Below are positions 42,729 to 50,451 of a stretch of DNA of 52,665 nt, in pieces. The DNA comes from DATCYZ01 sp036526195 (GTDB taxonomy: Bacteria > Pseudomonadota > Gammaproteobacteria > Burkholderiales > SG8-39): contig DATCYZ010000140.1 of the NCBI GenBank assembly GCA_036526195.1, forward strand, positions 1 through 52,665, given 5' to 3'. A program made the position numbers and the translations under genes. Below the pieces are notes generated by a model. That model saw only the letters and a program-made list of their open reading frames with translations. It was not told where the DNA came from and searched no databases. Position 1 is the stretch's first letter, and every line of letters starts with the position of its first letter.

Positions 42729-43613
42729 TCAGTCCCGTGATGCCACCAGCCAGACCACCGCGGCCACCGTCACCACGGTGCCGGCGAGTACGCGCCCGGT
42801 GAGCTTCTCCTCACGCAGCACGGCTGCGCCGAGCAGTGCGGTGAACAGCGGGTACGCCGCGATGATGGGTGCGACGGTGGACACCGGCGCGCGCGCGAGC
42901 GCCGCGTACATGAGCAGCACCGCGCTGCCGTTCAGCATGCCGGTGAGCGCGAACCAGGCGCGGCTGCGCCGCGTGGGACGGGTGCGCACCCCGCCGAGGC
43001 GCGCGGCGCCGGTCACCACCGCCGCGGAGAGCAGGTAGCCGACGAGGCCGGCGGCGAAGGGATTCGGCCACAGCGCGAGCCCGGCCTTGGCAAGCGCCTG
43101 CGCAAGGCCGCGCACCACCGCGCCGGCGACCGGCCAGCCGAGCTGGCGCAACGGGAACTGCGCGGTCATCGCGCCGCGACGCCACGAAATCAGCACCACC
43201 CCGGCCAGTACGCCGAGCGTTGCCATCGCCGCTTCCGGCGGCACCTGTTCGCCGAGCAGCAGCCAGGCGAAGCCGATCGCAAAGATCGGCGCCGCCCCGG
43301 ACACCGCGCTGGTGACCGTCGCCCCCAACACCTCGGTCGAGCGGAAGGTGAGCAGCGTCACCGCCGCGGGAAAGAACAGGCCGACCGCTACGAACAGGCC
43401 GAAGGCCGGCCAGTTGAAGCCTTCGAGGTCGAGGGCGAAGGGCGCCGCCCCCACGAAGAGCAGCATCGCGGTGGGCACGCTGATCGCCGCCCCGGCACGC
43501 GGGTCGATCGAGCGCAGGCCGATGCGGCTGGTGACCAGGGCCGAGCCGAAGCACAGCGCCGCCGCGACGGCGAACAGGACGGGCATCAGGAAGCGCGCCG
43601 CGGCGCGACGCAC
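42729..43613 (-). CDS. EamA/DMT family transporter
   Basis: A 294-residue membrane protein with ten hydrophobic segments in two EamA repeats: ALCFGSALVTSRIGLR in the first and LNGSAVLLMYAALARAPVSTVAPIIAAYPLFTAL in the second. The drug/metabolite transporter family exports amino acids and small metabolites. The GTG start at 43613 directly follows the stop of the glutamine synthetase-like gene, implying coupling; ATG 43586 is an alternative. It may move the substrate or product of the neighbouring pathway. Confidence 0.87.
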   Translation of the reverse strand: MRRAAARFLMPVLFAVAAALCFGSALVTSRIGLRSIDPRAGAAISVPTAMLLFVGAAPFALDLEGFNWPAFGLFVAVGLFFPAAVTLLTFRSTEVLGATVTSAVSGAAPIFAIGFAWLLLGEQVPPEAAMATLGVLAGVVLISWRRGAMTAQFPLRQLGWPVAGAVVRGLAQALAKAGLALWPNPFAAGLVGYLLSAAVVTGAARLGGVRTRPTRRSRAWFALTGMLNGSAVLLMYAALARAPVSTVAPIIAAYPLFTALLGAAVLREEKLTGRVLAGTVVTVAAVVWLVASRD

Positions 43614-45047
43614 TCAGAAGATGTCAAAGTACTCGCGCTGCTCCCACTCCGAGACCTCGAGGTTGAAGCGCGCGATCTCGGCCGTCTTGATGTGGCAGAA
43701 GTAGTCGACGAAGTCCGCGCCAAGGCCCGCGCGCAGCACCGCATCCTCGCGCAGTGCGGCCACCGCCTCCTCCAGCGTGCGCGGCAGGAATTCGGCCTTC
43801 GTTTCATAGGGCGTGTCCGCCGACGGTCCCGGGTCGAGGCGCTTCTCGATGCCGTCCAACCCGGCGATCAGCTGAGAGGCGAAGTACAGGTAGGGGTTCG
43901 CCGCCGGTTCGCCCTGCCGGTTCTCGATGCGCGACGCCGGATCGTGCTCGCCGCCCAGCACGCGCAGCATCGCGCCGCGGTTGTCACGGCCCCAGATGAC
44001 GCGGTCCGGCGCGAGCGCGAACGGACGGTAGCGCTTGTAGCCGTTCAGCGTCGGCGCGGCGAGCGCAGAGGCGCCACGCGCATGGGCGAGCAGGCCGCCG
44101 AGGAAGTGCATCCCGGTCGGCGAGAGCACCTCGCCTGCCCCCGGCACGAAGGCATTGACGCCGGTGTTCGGGTCGCGCAGTGACTGGTGCAAATGCCAGC
44201 CCGAGGACATCACGTTCGGCAGCTTCGGCCGGCACATGAAGGTGGCGTGGTAGCCGTGGCGGCGCAGGATCTGCTTCACCGCGCTCCTGAACAGCACCAT
44301 GGCGTCCGCGGATTGCAGCCCGGGCAGCACGCCGAGCGTGATCTCGACCTGGCTCGGGCCGTACTCGACCTCGAAGGAGCGCAGCGGCAGCCCGAGCGGC
44401 GCGAGTTCGCGGCGCAGGATCTCCATCACCGGCTCGATCCGGTCGTAGCGGTCCTCGGTGAGGTACTGGTAGCCGTGGGTGAGGATCGACACCTCCGTCG
44501 GGGTGCCGGGCTGGCCGGCGTGCGAGGGGTGCGTCTTCGGGTCCTCCACGCGAAAGACGTGGAATTCGATCTCCAGCCCGGTGACGTACTCGTAGCCGGC
44601 CGCACCCAGTTTCGCGAGCGCGTGCCGCGCGAGGCGGCGGGTGTCGAAGGGCACGGGCCTGCCGTTGGTGAAATACGTTTCGCACTGCACCCAGCCGGTG
44701 GCCTTCGCCCAGGGCAGCACGCGGAAGGTCGAGGGGTCGGCGACCATGACCGCGTCCGCTCCGCCCTGCATCTCGTCCATGCCGAAGCCGCCGCCCGGGG
44801 TGAACACCGGAAACACCGTCTTGTGCGAGGTGTCCTTGGCGAACAGCGTGGTGGTGATGGTGACGCCGTCCTCGAGCGCCGCCTCGAGCTCGGCGATGGC
44901 GACGGTCTTGCCCCGCAGCACGCCGTGCTGGTCGGCGAAGGCGAAACGCACGACCTCCAGGTTGCGTTCCTTCGCCTCTTCGTGCAGGCGACGCGACGCC
45001 TCGGTCTGCGCGGCGTCATGCAGGCCGTGCCGCTCGACAAAACTCAT
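43614..45047 (-). CDS. Glutamine synthetase-like gamma-glutamyl ligase
   Basis: A 477-residue protein of the glutamine synthetase fold. Metal and substrate motifs are ADQHGVLRGKTV, YVTGLEIEFHVF (two metal Glu), FEVEYGPSQVEITL, SSGWHLHQSL (ATP/metal His), and the Arg-rich NGYKRYRPFALAPDRVIWGRDNR and SRIENRQGEPAANPYLYFA. The divergence from GlnA, lack of a clear adenylylation tyrosine loop, and context place it with gamma-glutamyl-amine ligases (PuuA or gamma-glutamylanilide synthase-like) rather than nitrogen-assimilating enzyme. The ATG is at 45047. It follows the Rieske gene by 84 nt and abuts an EamA transporter. Confidence 0.88.
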   Translation of the reverse strand: MSFVERHGLHDAAQTEASRRLHEEAKERNLEVVRFAFADQHGVLRGKTVAIAELEAALEDGVTITTTLFAKDTSHKTVFPVFTPGGGFGMDEMQGGADAVMVADPSTFRVLPWAKATGWVQCETYFTNGRPVPFDTRRLARHALAKLGAAGYEYVTGLEIEFHVFRVEDPKTHPSHAGQPGTPTEVSILTHGYQYLTEDRYDRIEPVMEILRRELAPLGLPLRSFEVEYGPSQVEITLGVLPGLQSADAMVLFRSAVKQILRRHGYHATFMCRPKLPNVMSSGWHLHQSLRDPNTGVNAFVPGAGEVLSPTGMHFLGGLLAHARGASALAAPTLNGYKRYRPFALAPDRVIWGRDNRGAMLRVLGGEHDPASRIENRQGEPAANPYLYFASQLIAGLDGIEKRLDPGPSADTPYETKAEFLPRTLEEAVAALREDAVLRAGLGADFVDYFCHIKTAEIARFNLEVSEWEQREYFDIF

Positions 45048-45063
45048 GCCGCCCTCACCGATT

Positions 45064-45134
45064 GGAACAGGGGGCACGGGCCCCTTCCGGTTGAAGCGTC
45101 CGGGGCCTTCCCGTGCCCCCCGTACCCCCTGTCA
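45064..45134. repeat. G-rich inverted repeat A (GGGGGcACGGG / CCCGTGCCCCC)
   Basis: GGGGGCACGGG (45070-45080) and CCCGTGCCCCC (45110-45120) are an 11-bp perfect inverted repeat, and a further CGTACCCCCTGT lies to the right, touching the Rieske stop. The words GGAACAGGGGG and CCCGTACCCCC recur in the segment at 47342-47386. It fills most of the gap between the Rieske and glutamine synthetase-like genes. Confidence 0.7.
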
Positions 45135-46472
45135 CGCCGCCCTCTTCTTCGAGGTATCGACGGCCGGGGGCGACCAGGCGCAGGCGGCGCGGCGCTTCGC
45201 GTCGGTGTCTTTCCAGTACGCCTCCCAGGCATCCGTCGGGCCGATGCCGTCGATCGCGGGCGGCCCGGTGATCCCGGCGGCGGCCGATTCGTCGAGCACC
45301 ATCAGCGGCGTCTCGCCCGCGCCCGCCTTGCGGATCGCCTCGACCAGCAAGCGCCGGTAGAGCACGATGCCCTTGTCGGTGGTGCCGAGATTCTCGCGCG
45401 TGCGGTCCTGGATCGGGCCCATCGACTCGCAGGCAAACTGGTCGTGGATGTTGATGTCGAAGCCCATGCCCGTGAAGGTCTGGGTGCGCTGTTCCTCGAC
45501 GCTGTGGCCCCAGCCGTTGGCGCGGCCCTGCACCGGGCGGTAATCGGGCGCCGGGTAGGTGTTCAAACGCTGCGCGCGCATGGTCTCCTTGTCCACCGCC
45601 CCGCCGAAGCTGGTGAAGAAGGCGTACCAGTAGCAGGAAGTATCGTCGATCGGCACATGCCATTGCGAAATCGTCATCTCCGCACTCATCGGGATGACGA
45701 AGGCCTGCGGGAAAAGGATGTTGGTGATGCGCATGTGGGTCTGCGCGTCGCTGATGCGTCGCAGCGTGGCGAGCCGCATGCCGTAGTGCGTTTTCTCGAC
45801 GCGGATCTCGGGGCGCGCGAACTCGCGAAGGAGCTTGGTCATCGGCAGGTCGGAATCCATCGCCGCGCTGCGAAACTGCCTGCCGTAGCTGGTGGCCGGA
45901 TCCTCGTCCTCGGCGTAGCGGTGCAGCCAGGAGGCGTGCGCCGGGTCGATGCCGACTTCCAGCGCCTGCAGCCAGTTGCAGTCCCACAGCCCCTTGAAGG
46001 CGAACACGTGGCTGTCGGGCGCGACCAGGCAATCGAAATGCGGGAAGGCGGGCGGCGCGCCGGCGCCCAGCCAGGCCCACAGCACGCCGCTCTTCGCCAC
46101 CACCGGCACGTTCCCCTGGCGGATGTGCTCGCACAGACGGCTGCCCTCGGGTTCCGCCGGGGTTTCCAGGCATTTTCCTTCGACATCGAACAGCCAGCCG
46201 TGGAAGGCGCAGCGCAGGCCGCCGTCTTCCAGCCGCCCGTAGGCGAGGTCCGCGCCGCGGTGCGGGCAGTGGCGCTCGATCATGCCGTAGCGCCCCTGCT
46301 CGTCGCGGAAGGCGACGTAGTCCTGCCCCATCAGCCGCACCGGGCGCAGCGGGCGCTCGCCCGCGAACTCGTCGAGCAGCGCGGCCGGCTGCCAGTAGTG
46401 GCGCAACAGCGTGCCGGCCGCCGTGCCGGGGCCGACGCGGGTCATCAATTCATTCTGCTCTGCGCTGATCAT
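45132..46472 (-). CDS. Rieske non-heme iron oxygenase alpha subunit (phthalate-dioxygenase type)
   Basis: A 446-residue ring-hydroxylating-type oxygenase. The Rieske cluster ligands are C69-x-H71 (HCPHRG) and C88-x2-H91 (RCAFHGW). The mononuclear iron site is in NWLQALEVGIDPAHASWLHRY with two His, plus a later Asp. A long C-terminal domain fits the phthalate 4,5-dioxygenase or vanillate demethylase-like group that uses one separate reductase. No reductase gene is in the window. The ATG is preceded by GGGGAG. It is divergent from an SDR gene and upstream of the glutamine synthetase-like gene, suggesting oxidation of an aromatic or amine substrate. Confidence 0.92.
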   Translation of the reverse strand: MISAEQNELMTRVGPGTAAGTLLRHYWQPAALLDEFAGERPLRPVRLMGQDYVAFRDEQGRYGMIERHCPHRGADLAYGRLEDGGLRCAFHGWLFDVEGKCLETPAEPEGSRLCEHIRQGNVPVVAKSGVLWAWLGAGAPPAFPHFDCLVAPDSHVFAFKGLWDCNWLQALEVGIDPAHASWLHRYAEDEDPATSYGRQFRSAAMDSDLPMTKLLREFARPEIRVEKTHYGMRLATLRRISDAQTHMRITNILFPQAFVIPMSAEMTISQWHVPIDDTSCYWYAFFTSFGGAVDKETMRAQRLNTYPAPDYRPVQGRANGWGHSVEEQRTQTFTGMGFDINIHDQFACESMGPIQDRTRENLGTTDKGIVLYRRLLVEAIRKAGAGETPLMVLDESAAAGITGPPAIDGIGPTDAWEAYWKDTDAKRRAACAWSPPAVDTSKKRAA

Positions 46473-46483
46473 GCTGGAGCTCC

Positions 46484-46498
46484 CCTCGCGATGCGAGG
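46484..46498. promoter_or_regulatory. Inverted repeat CCTCGC-GAT-GCGAGG upstream of the Rieske gene
   Basis: Two 6-bp arms with a 3-nt centre lie 12-26 nt before the Rieske ATG, overlapping its ribosome-binding region, in the 111-bp gap to the divergent SDR gene. It could be an operator or an RNA hairpin that limits translation. No cognate regulator gene is seen nearby. Confidence 0.3.
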
Positions 46499-46583
46499 CC
46501 ATTTTCGCCCCTGAACGCGGGGGCGGCAACCGCTGGTTTAAACTCCGCCCCCTGTCCCCACCACGTCTCGGAGAGCCCGGAAC

Positions 46584-47342
46584 ATGAGCACCACCGCAAG
46601 GATCGCCATTGTCACCGGCGCAGGCACCGGGGTCGGCCGCGCCGCCGCCCTCGCTCTGCTGCGCGCGGAGTTCAGGGTCGTGCTCGCCGGGCGTCGCCCC
46701 GAGCCGCTGGAGAACGTGAAGAAGGAAGCCGGCAAGAACGGCGCGAACGCGCTCTGCGTGCCCGCCAACGTCGCGGATCCCGAATCGGTGAAGGCGCTGT
46801 TTGCGAAGACCAAGGAAGCCTTCGGGCGGCTCGACGTGCTGTTCAACAACGCCGGCGTCAACGCCCCCGGCATCCCGCTGGAAGACCTCACCTTCGAGCA
46901 GTGGAAGAACGTGGTCGACATCAACCTCACCGGCATGTTCCTCTGCACGCAGGAAGCCTTCCGCCTCATGAAGGCGCAGTCGCCGCGCGGCGGGCGCATC
47001 ATCAACAACGGCTCGATCTCGGCGCATGCGCCGCGGCCCAACTCCACGCCCTACACCGCGACGAAACATGCGGTGACCGGACTGACCAAGTGCACCTCGC
47101 TGGACGGGCGCAAGTACGACATTGCCTGCGGCCAGATCGACATCGGCAACGCGCGCACCGAGATGGCCGAGCGCATGGCCAAGGGCGTGCCGCAGGCCGA
47201 CGGCGAGATCCGCGTCGAGCCGCTGATGGACGTGAACCACGTCGGCGACGCGGTGGTCCACATGGCGAACCTGCCGCTGGAGACCAACGTGCAGTTCATG
47301 ACCATCATGGCGACGAAGATGCCGTTCGTGGGACGCGGGTAA
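46584..47342 (+). CDS. SDR family oxidoreductase
   Basis: A 252-residue short-chain dehydrogenase with cofactor motif TGAGTGVGRAAA (about 11-22), NNAG (about 90), and catalytic Ser-Tyr-Lys in NGSISAHAPRPNSTPYTATKHA. The residues after the second strand (LAGRRPEPLE) favour NADP(H). The substrate is unknown; a cis-diol or hydroxy compound from the divergent Rieske oxygenase is possible. The stop TAA overlaps the next ATG (TAATG). Confidence 0.92.
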   Translation: MSTTARIAIVTGAGTGVGRAAALALLRAEFRVVLAGRRPEPLENVKKEAGKNGANALCVPANVADPESVKALFAKTKEAFGRLDVLFNNAGVNAPGIPLEDLTFEQWKNVVDINLTGMFLCTQEAFRLMKAQSPRGGRIINNGSISAHAPRPNSTPYTATKHAVTGLTKCTSLDGRKYDIACGQIDIGNARTEMAERMAKGVPQADGEIRVEPLMDVNHVGDAVVHMANLPLETNVQFMTIMATKMPFVGRG

Positions 47343-47386
47343 TGGGAACAGGGGGAAAAGCCCCCCCGTACCCCCCGGGTGCCTCC
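47342..47386. repeat. G-rich repeat B within the start of the MBL gene
   Basis: GGAACAGGGGG, then AAAAG, then CCCCCCCGTACCCCCC repeats the words found in repeat A (45064-45134). It directly follows the SDR stop codon and encodes the first codons (about MGTGGKAPPYPPG) of the MBL gene. The G5/C5 arms can form a short hairpin. Confidence 0.6.
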
Positions 47387-48283
47387 GTTTCTGGCGAGCC
47401 CTTCGTTGTTGCGAACGTCACGGTTTACTTCGGCGAGAAATCCGGCAAGTACCCCGACGGCAACCAGGTGGTGGTGCGCGGTCGCGACACGAAAGTTTGC
47501 TTCGACACGCCGCAGGTCGCCAACCGGCTGACCGACGAACTCGCCGGCACCGACCTCGTCATCATGGGCCACATGCACGAGGACCATGCCTGCGGCCTGC
47601 ACCTGCTGCCAAAGGCGAAAGTCGTGGCGCACGAGAAGGACGTCGACGCGGTGCGCAGCTGGGACGGCCTGTCGAAGCACTACGGCTATGCGCCACACGT
47701 GCTGAACGGCTTTCGCGCCAAGATCGAGCGCGAGTTCAACTACGTCGAGCGCCCGGACGCGCAAAGCTACGCCGACGGCGCGTCCTGGGACCTCGGCGGC
47801 TCGACCGTCACCGCCTTTCACATGCCGGGCCACACCTCTGGCCATTGCGTGCTGCTGGTGGAACCCGAGGGCGTGGCCTTCATCGGCGACATCGACCTGT
47901 CCTCCTTCGGGCCGTACTACGGCGACGCCACTTCCAGCCTGGCGGAATTCCGCAGCACGCTGGAACGGGTGAAGGACATCCCGGCCAGGATCTGGGTCAC
48001 CTCGCACCACAAGGGCGTGGTCAAGGAGCGCGACACCTTCCTCAAGCTGCTCGCCGCCTTCGGTTCACGGCTGGATGCGCGCGAGAATGCGATCGCCGAA
48101 TATCTCGCGAAACAGCCTGCGACGCTCCCCGAACTGATCGCCCACCGCTTCGTCTACCCGAAGGACTACCACGAGGTGTTCATCGACGAGGTGGAGCGAC
48201 GCACCATCTCGCAGCACCTCGAGTCGCTCGTTTCCGCGGGCCGGGTGCGCGAGGACGGCGGCACCTTCCGCGCGCGCACCTGA
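47342..48283 (+). CDS. Metallo-beta-lactamase fold hydrolase
   Basis: A 313-residue MBL-fold enzyme. The metal motif is MGHMHEDHACG (HxHxDH form), a further His is in FHMPGHTSGHCVLL, a bridging Asp in IGDIDLSSFG, and a late His in VTSHHKGVV. A C-terminal helical/winged region follows (EVERRTISQHLESLVSAGRVREDGG), as in BLACT-type (LACTB2-like) proteins. ATG 47342 overlaps the SDR stop; the N-terminal residues come from a G-rich repeat, and the family homology begins only near VTVYFG. It is followed 3 nt later by a ureidoglycolate lyase-like gene. Confidence 0.86.
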   Translation: MGTGGKAPPYPPGASVSGEPFVVANVTVYFGEKSGKYPDGNQVVVRGRDTKVCFDTPQVANRLTDELAGTDLVIMGHMHEDHACGLHLLPKAKVVAHEKDVDAVRSWDGLSKHYGYAPHVLNGFRAKIEREFNYVERPDAQSYADGASWDLGGSTVTAFHMPGHTSGHCVLLVEPEGVAFIGDIDLSSFGPYYGDATSSLAEFRSTLERVKDIPARIWVTSHHKGVVKERDTFLKLLAAFGSRLDARENAIAEYLAKQPATLPELIAHRFVYPKDYHEVFIDEVERRTISQHLESLVSAGRVREDGGTFRART

Positions 48284-48286
48284 ATC

Positions 48287-48778
48287 TTGCGCCGGATCAC
48301 GCCAGCGCCGCTCACGGCGGACGCCTTCGCCCCCTTCGGCGAGCTCATCAGCGCGGAGGCCGCGCGCGAGGTGCGTCCCATCAACGACGGGCACACGCAA
48401 CGCTTTCACGCCCTCGCCGCGCTCGACCTCATGGCGCAGGGCGGCCGGCCGGTGGTGAGCATCTTTCGCTCGACGCCGCTCGCAGCCCCGATCGTGATCC
48501 GGGAAATGGAACGCCACCCCTTGTCGTCGCAGGCCTTCGTGCCGCTCTCGCTGCGACCGTACCTCGTGGTGGTCGCGCCGCCCGGGGACTTCGACGCGAC
48601 CAGGATCCGCGTCTTTCGCGCGCAGGGCCAGGGCGTGAACTTCCGCGCCGGCACCTGGCACCACTTCAACCTTGCGCTGGAGGCGGTGTCGGACTTCCTC
48701 GTCATCGACCGCGCGGCGGACGACGAGAACTGCGACGTGGCGACGCTGGCTGAAGACGACTGGATCGAAATCGCCTGA
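48287..48778 (+). CDS. Ureidoglycolate lyase-like protein (AllA family)
   Basis: A 163-residue cupin-fold protein. The N-terminus PAPLTADAFAPFGELI, the segments FRSTPLAAPIVIREMERHPLSSQAF and VNFRAGTWHHFNLALEAVSDFLVIDR match AllA-type ureidoglycolate lyase, which splits ureidoglycolate into glyoxylate and urea. TTG 48287 is the only start giving the family N-terminus. No other allantoin genes are in the window, so either it serves a ureide or carbamoyl intermediate here, or it is a related cupin with another role. Confidence 0.85.
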   Translation: MRRITPAPLTADAFAPFGELISAEAAREVRPINDGHTQRFHALAALDLMAQGGRPVVSIFRSTPLAAPIVIREMERHPLSSQAFVPLSLRPYLVVVAPPGDFDATRIRVFRAQGQGVNFRAGTWHHFNLALEAVSDFLVIDRAADDENCDVATLAEDDWIEIA

Positions 48779-48793
48779 GCAGCGCAAGCACGC

Positions 48794-49675
48794 CTACCAG
48801 CGCTCCGCATCCGCCACGAACCTGAACGCTTCCCCGGCCCGCTCGATGCGCCCCGCCGAGGGCAGCGGAAAGTGGGCGGTGCACACCAGCGTGGAGGTCT
48901 CGCAGTAACGCTCGAGGAAGGCGCGCCGGGTCGCCGCCGCCACCTCCGGATCCCAGTCCGGCCAGGGCCGCCATTCCGGGTGCAAGCACTGCACCGGCGA
49001 ATGCATCAGGTCGCCGCTCATCACCGCGGACGCCCCCTTCGAATCGAAGCGCACCGCGACATGGTCCGGCGTGTGCCCCGGGGTCGCTTCCAGCCGCACC
49101 TCGTCGTCCAGTGCCCAGTCGTTGCCCACCAGCACCGCGCGGCCGGCCTCGATCACCGGCAGCACCGAATCCTCCAGCGTCGCGCGGGTGAACTTCGGGT
49201 GCGGGACGTCGCGCCAGGTCTCGACTTCCTTCTTCGAGAACACGTAGCGCGCCTTAGGGAAGGTCGGCACCCAGCGGCCGTCCTCGAGCTTCGTGTTCCA
49301 GCCGGCGTGGTCGCCGTGCAAATGGGTGCAGAAGACATAGTCGATGTCCTCCGGCCCAAGCCCGATCGCGGCAATCGCATCGAGGTAGACGCGGTCGGTC
49401 TTCTGGTGCCACTGCGGGCGGGTCGGCCGGTCCTTGTGGTTGCCGACGCAGGTGTCGATCAGCACCGTGTGGTGCGAGGTGCGCACCACGTAGCTCTGCA
49501 TCGGGAAGATGAGCGCGTCGGCCTTCGGGTCGTAGGCGTCCGGCGCCAGCCAGCCGAGGTGGGGCGCCCAGTCGGCGTCGGTGTTGTCCGGAAAGAAGAA
49601 CTTCCGGTCGAAGGGCATCACCATCTCGAGCGCACGCTGCACCACCAAACCGCCGACTTTCCGGCCTCCGGGCAT
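48794..49675 (-). CDS. Metallo-beta-lactamase fold hydrolase (lactonase-like)
   Basis: A 293-residue MBL enzyme with CTHLHGDHAGWN (HxHxDH), a PGHTPDHV ligand region, a bridging Asp in VMSGDLMHSPVQ and a final His in VCTAHFPLPSAG. The core recalls secreted or cytoplasmic lactonases and parathion hydrolase-type MBL proteins. There is no signal peptide. ATG 49675 overlaps the sirtuin stop by one base (TGATG). It is the last gene of the fusion-sirtuin-MBL operon and converges with the AllA-like gene. Confidence 0.88.
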   Translation of the reverse strand: MPGGRKVGGLVVQRALEMVMPFDRKFFFPDNTDADWAPHLGWLAPDAYDPKADALIFPMQSYVVRTSHHTVLIDTCVGNHKDRPTRPQWHQKTDRVYLDAIAAIGLGPEDIDYVFCTHLHGDHAGWNTKLEDGRWVPTFPKARYVFSKKEVETWRDVPHPKFTRATLEDSVLPVIEAGRAVLVGNDWALDDEVRLEATPGHTPDHVAVRFDSKGASAVMSGDLMHSPVQCLHPEWRPWPDWDPEVAAATRRAFLERYCETSTLVCTAHFPLPSAGRIERAGEAFRFVADAERW

Positions 49676-50451
49676 CAATGCTTCTCCTTTTCATCGGCCG
49701 ACCCGCAGATTGCGGGCAGCACTTCGCCGATCGCGGCATCGAGCACCGCATCGGCCTCGGCGTCGAACGCGGTCTCGCCGCGGTTGACGATCACCAGTCG
49801 CGCGCCGACGCGCTGCGCGAGCGGCACCATGCCGGCCACCGGGTAGACCTGCAGGGTGGTGCCCACCGCCAGCAGCAGGTCGGCCTCGGTCGCCACGCGC
49901 ATCGCGCGCTCGATGACCTCGGGCACCAGCGCCTGCCCGAAGGAGATGGTGTCGCTCTTCAGGATGCCGCCGCAGGCGCGGCAGGGCGGGTCCGCCTCGC
50001 CGGCGCGCACCCGCGCCAGCGCCTTCTCCATGGGCGCGCGCATGTCGCATTCCATGCACACCACGCGGCGCACCGTGCCGTGCACCTCGATCACCTTCTC
50101 CGGCGAGGTGCCGGCGATCTGGTGCAGTTCGTCGATGTTCTGGGTCACCAGCGCATGCAGCTTGCCGCGGGCCTCGAGCGCGACCAGCGCCGCGTGGCCG
50201 CGGTTCGGCCGCGCGCTCCAGGCCGGGTGCGTCAGGCGCGCCTGCCACGAGGCCTTGCGGATCTCCGGGTCGGACATGTAGTAGTTGATGTCCGAGAGCT
50301 TCTCGGCCTGCGGGTTCTTCGTCCACACGCCCTGCGGCCCGCGGAAGTCCGGGATGCCGGATTCCGTCGAGATGCCGGCGCCGGTGAGCACCACCACGCG
50401 TTTTGCGGCATCGATCCAGCCGCGCACCGAATCCAGCATCGCCTGGTTCAT
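49675..50451 (-). CDS. Sirtuin family NAD-dependent protein deacylase
   Basis: A 258-residue sirtuin. The NAD-binding motifs are GAGIST (24-29), GIPDFRG and TQNID (103-107), the catalytic His is H124 in VHGTVRRV, and the zinc cysteines are C132/C135 and C157/C160. It uses NAD to remove acetyl or acyl groups from lysines. The stop of the aryl-CoA ligase fusion overlaps its ATG by 4 nt. This suggests it deacylates and so activates that ligase, as sirtuins do for acyl-CoA synthetases in other bacteria. The class-defining Tyr/Arg pair of desuccinylases is not obvious in HPAWSARPN. Confidence 0.95.
   Translation of the reverse strand: MNQAMLDSVRGWIDAAKRVVVLTGAGISTESGIPDFRGPQGVWTKNPQAEKLSDINYYMSDPEIRKASWQARLTHPAWSARPNRGHAALVALEARGKLHALVTQNIDELHQIAGTSPEKVIEVHGTVRRVVCMECDMRAPMEKALARVRAGEADPPCRACGGILKSDTISFGQALVPEVIERAMRVATEADLLLAVGTTLQVYPVAGMVPLAQRVGARLVIVNRGETAFDAEADAVLDAAIGEVLPAICGSADEKEKH

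Noticed and set aside
43614..45047. Housekeeping glutamine synthetase GlnA
   Set aside because: The adenylylation loop is not recognisable, the sequence is divergent, and the neighbours are an oxygenase and a transporter rather than nitrogen-regulation genes.
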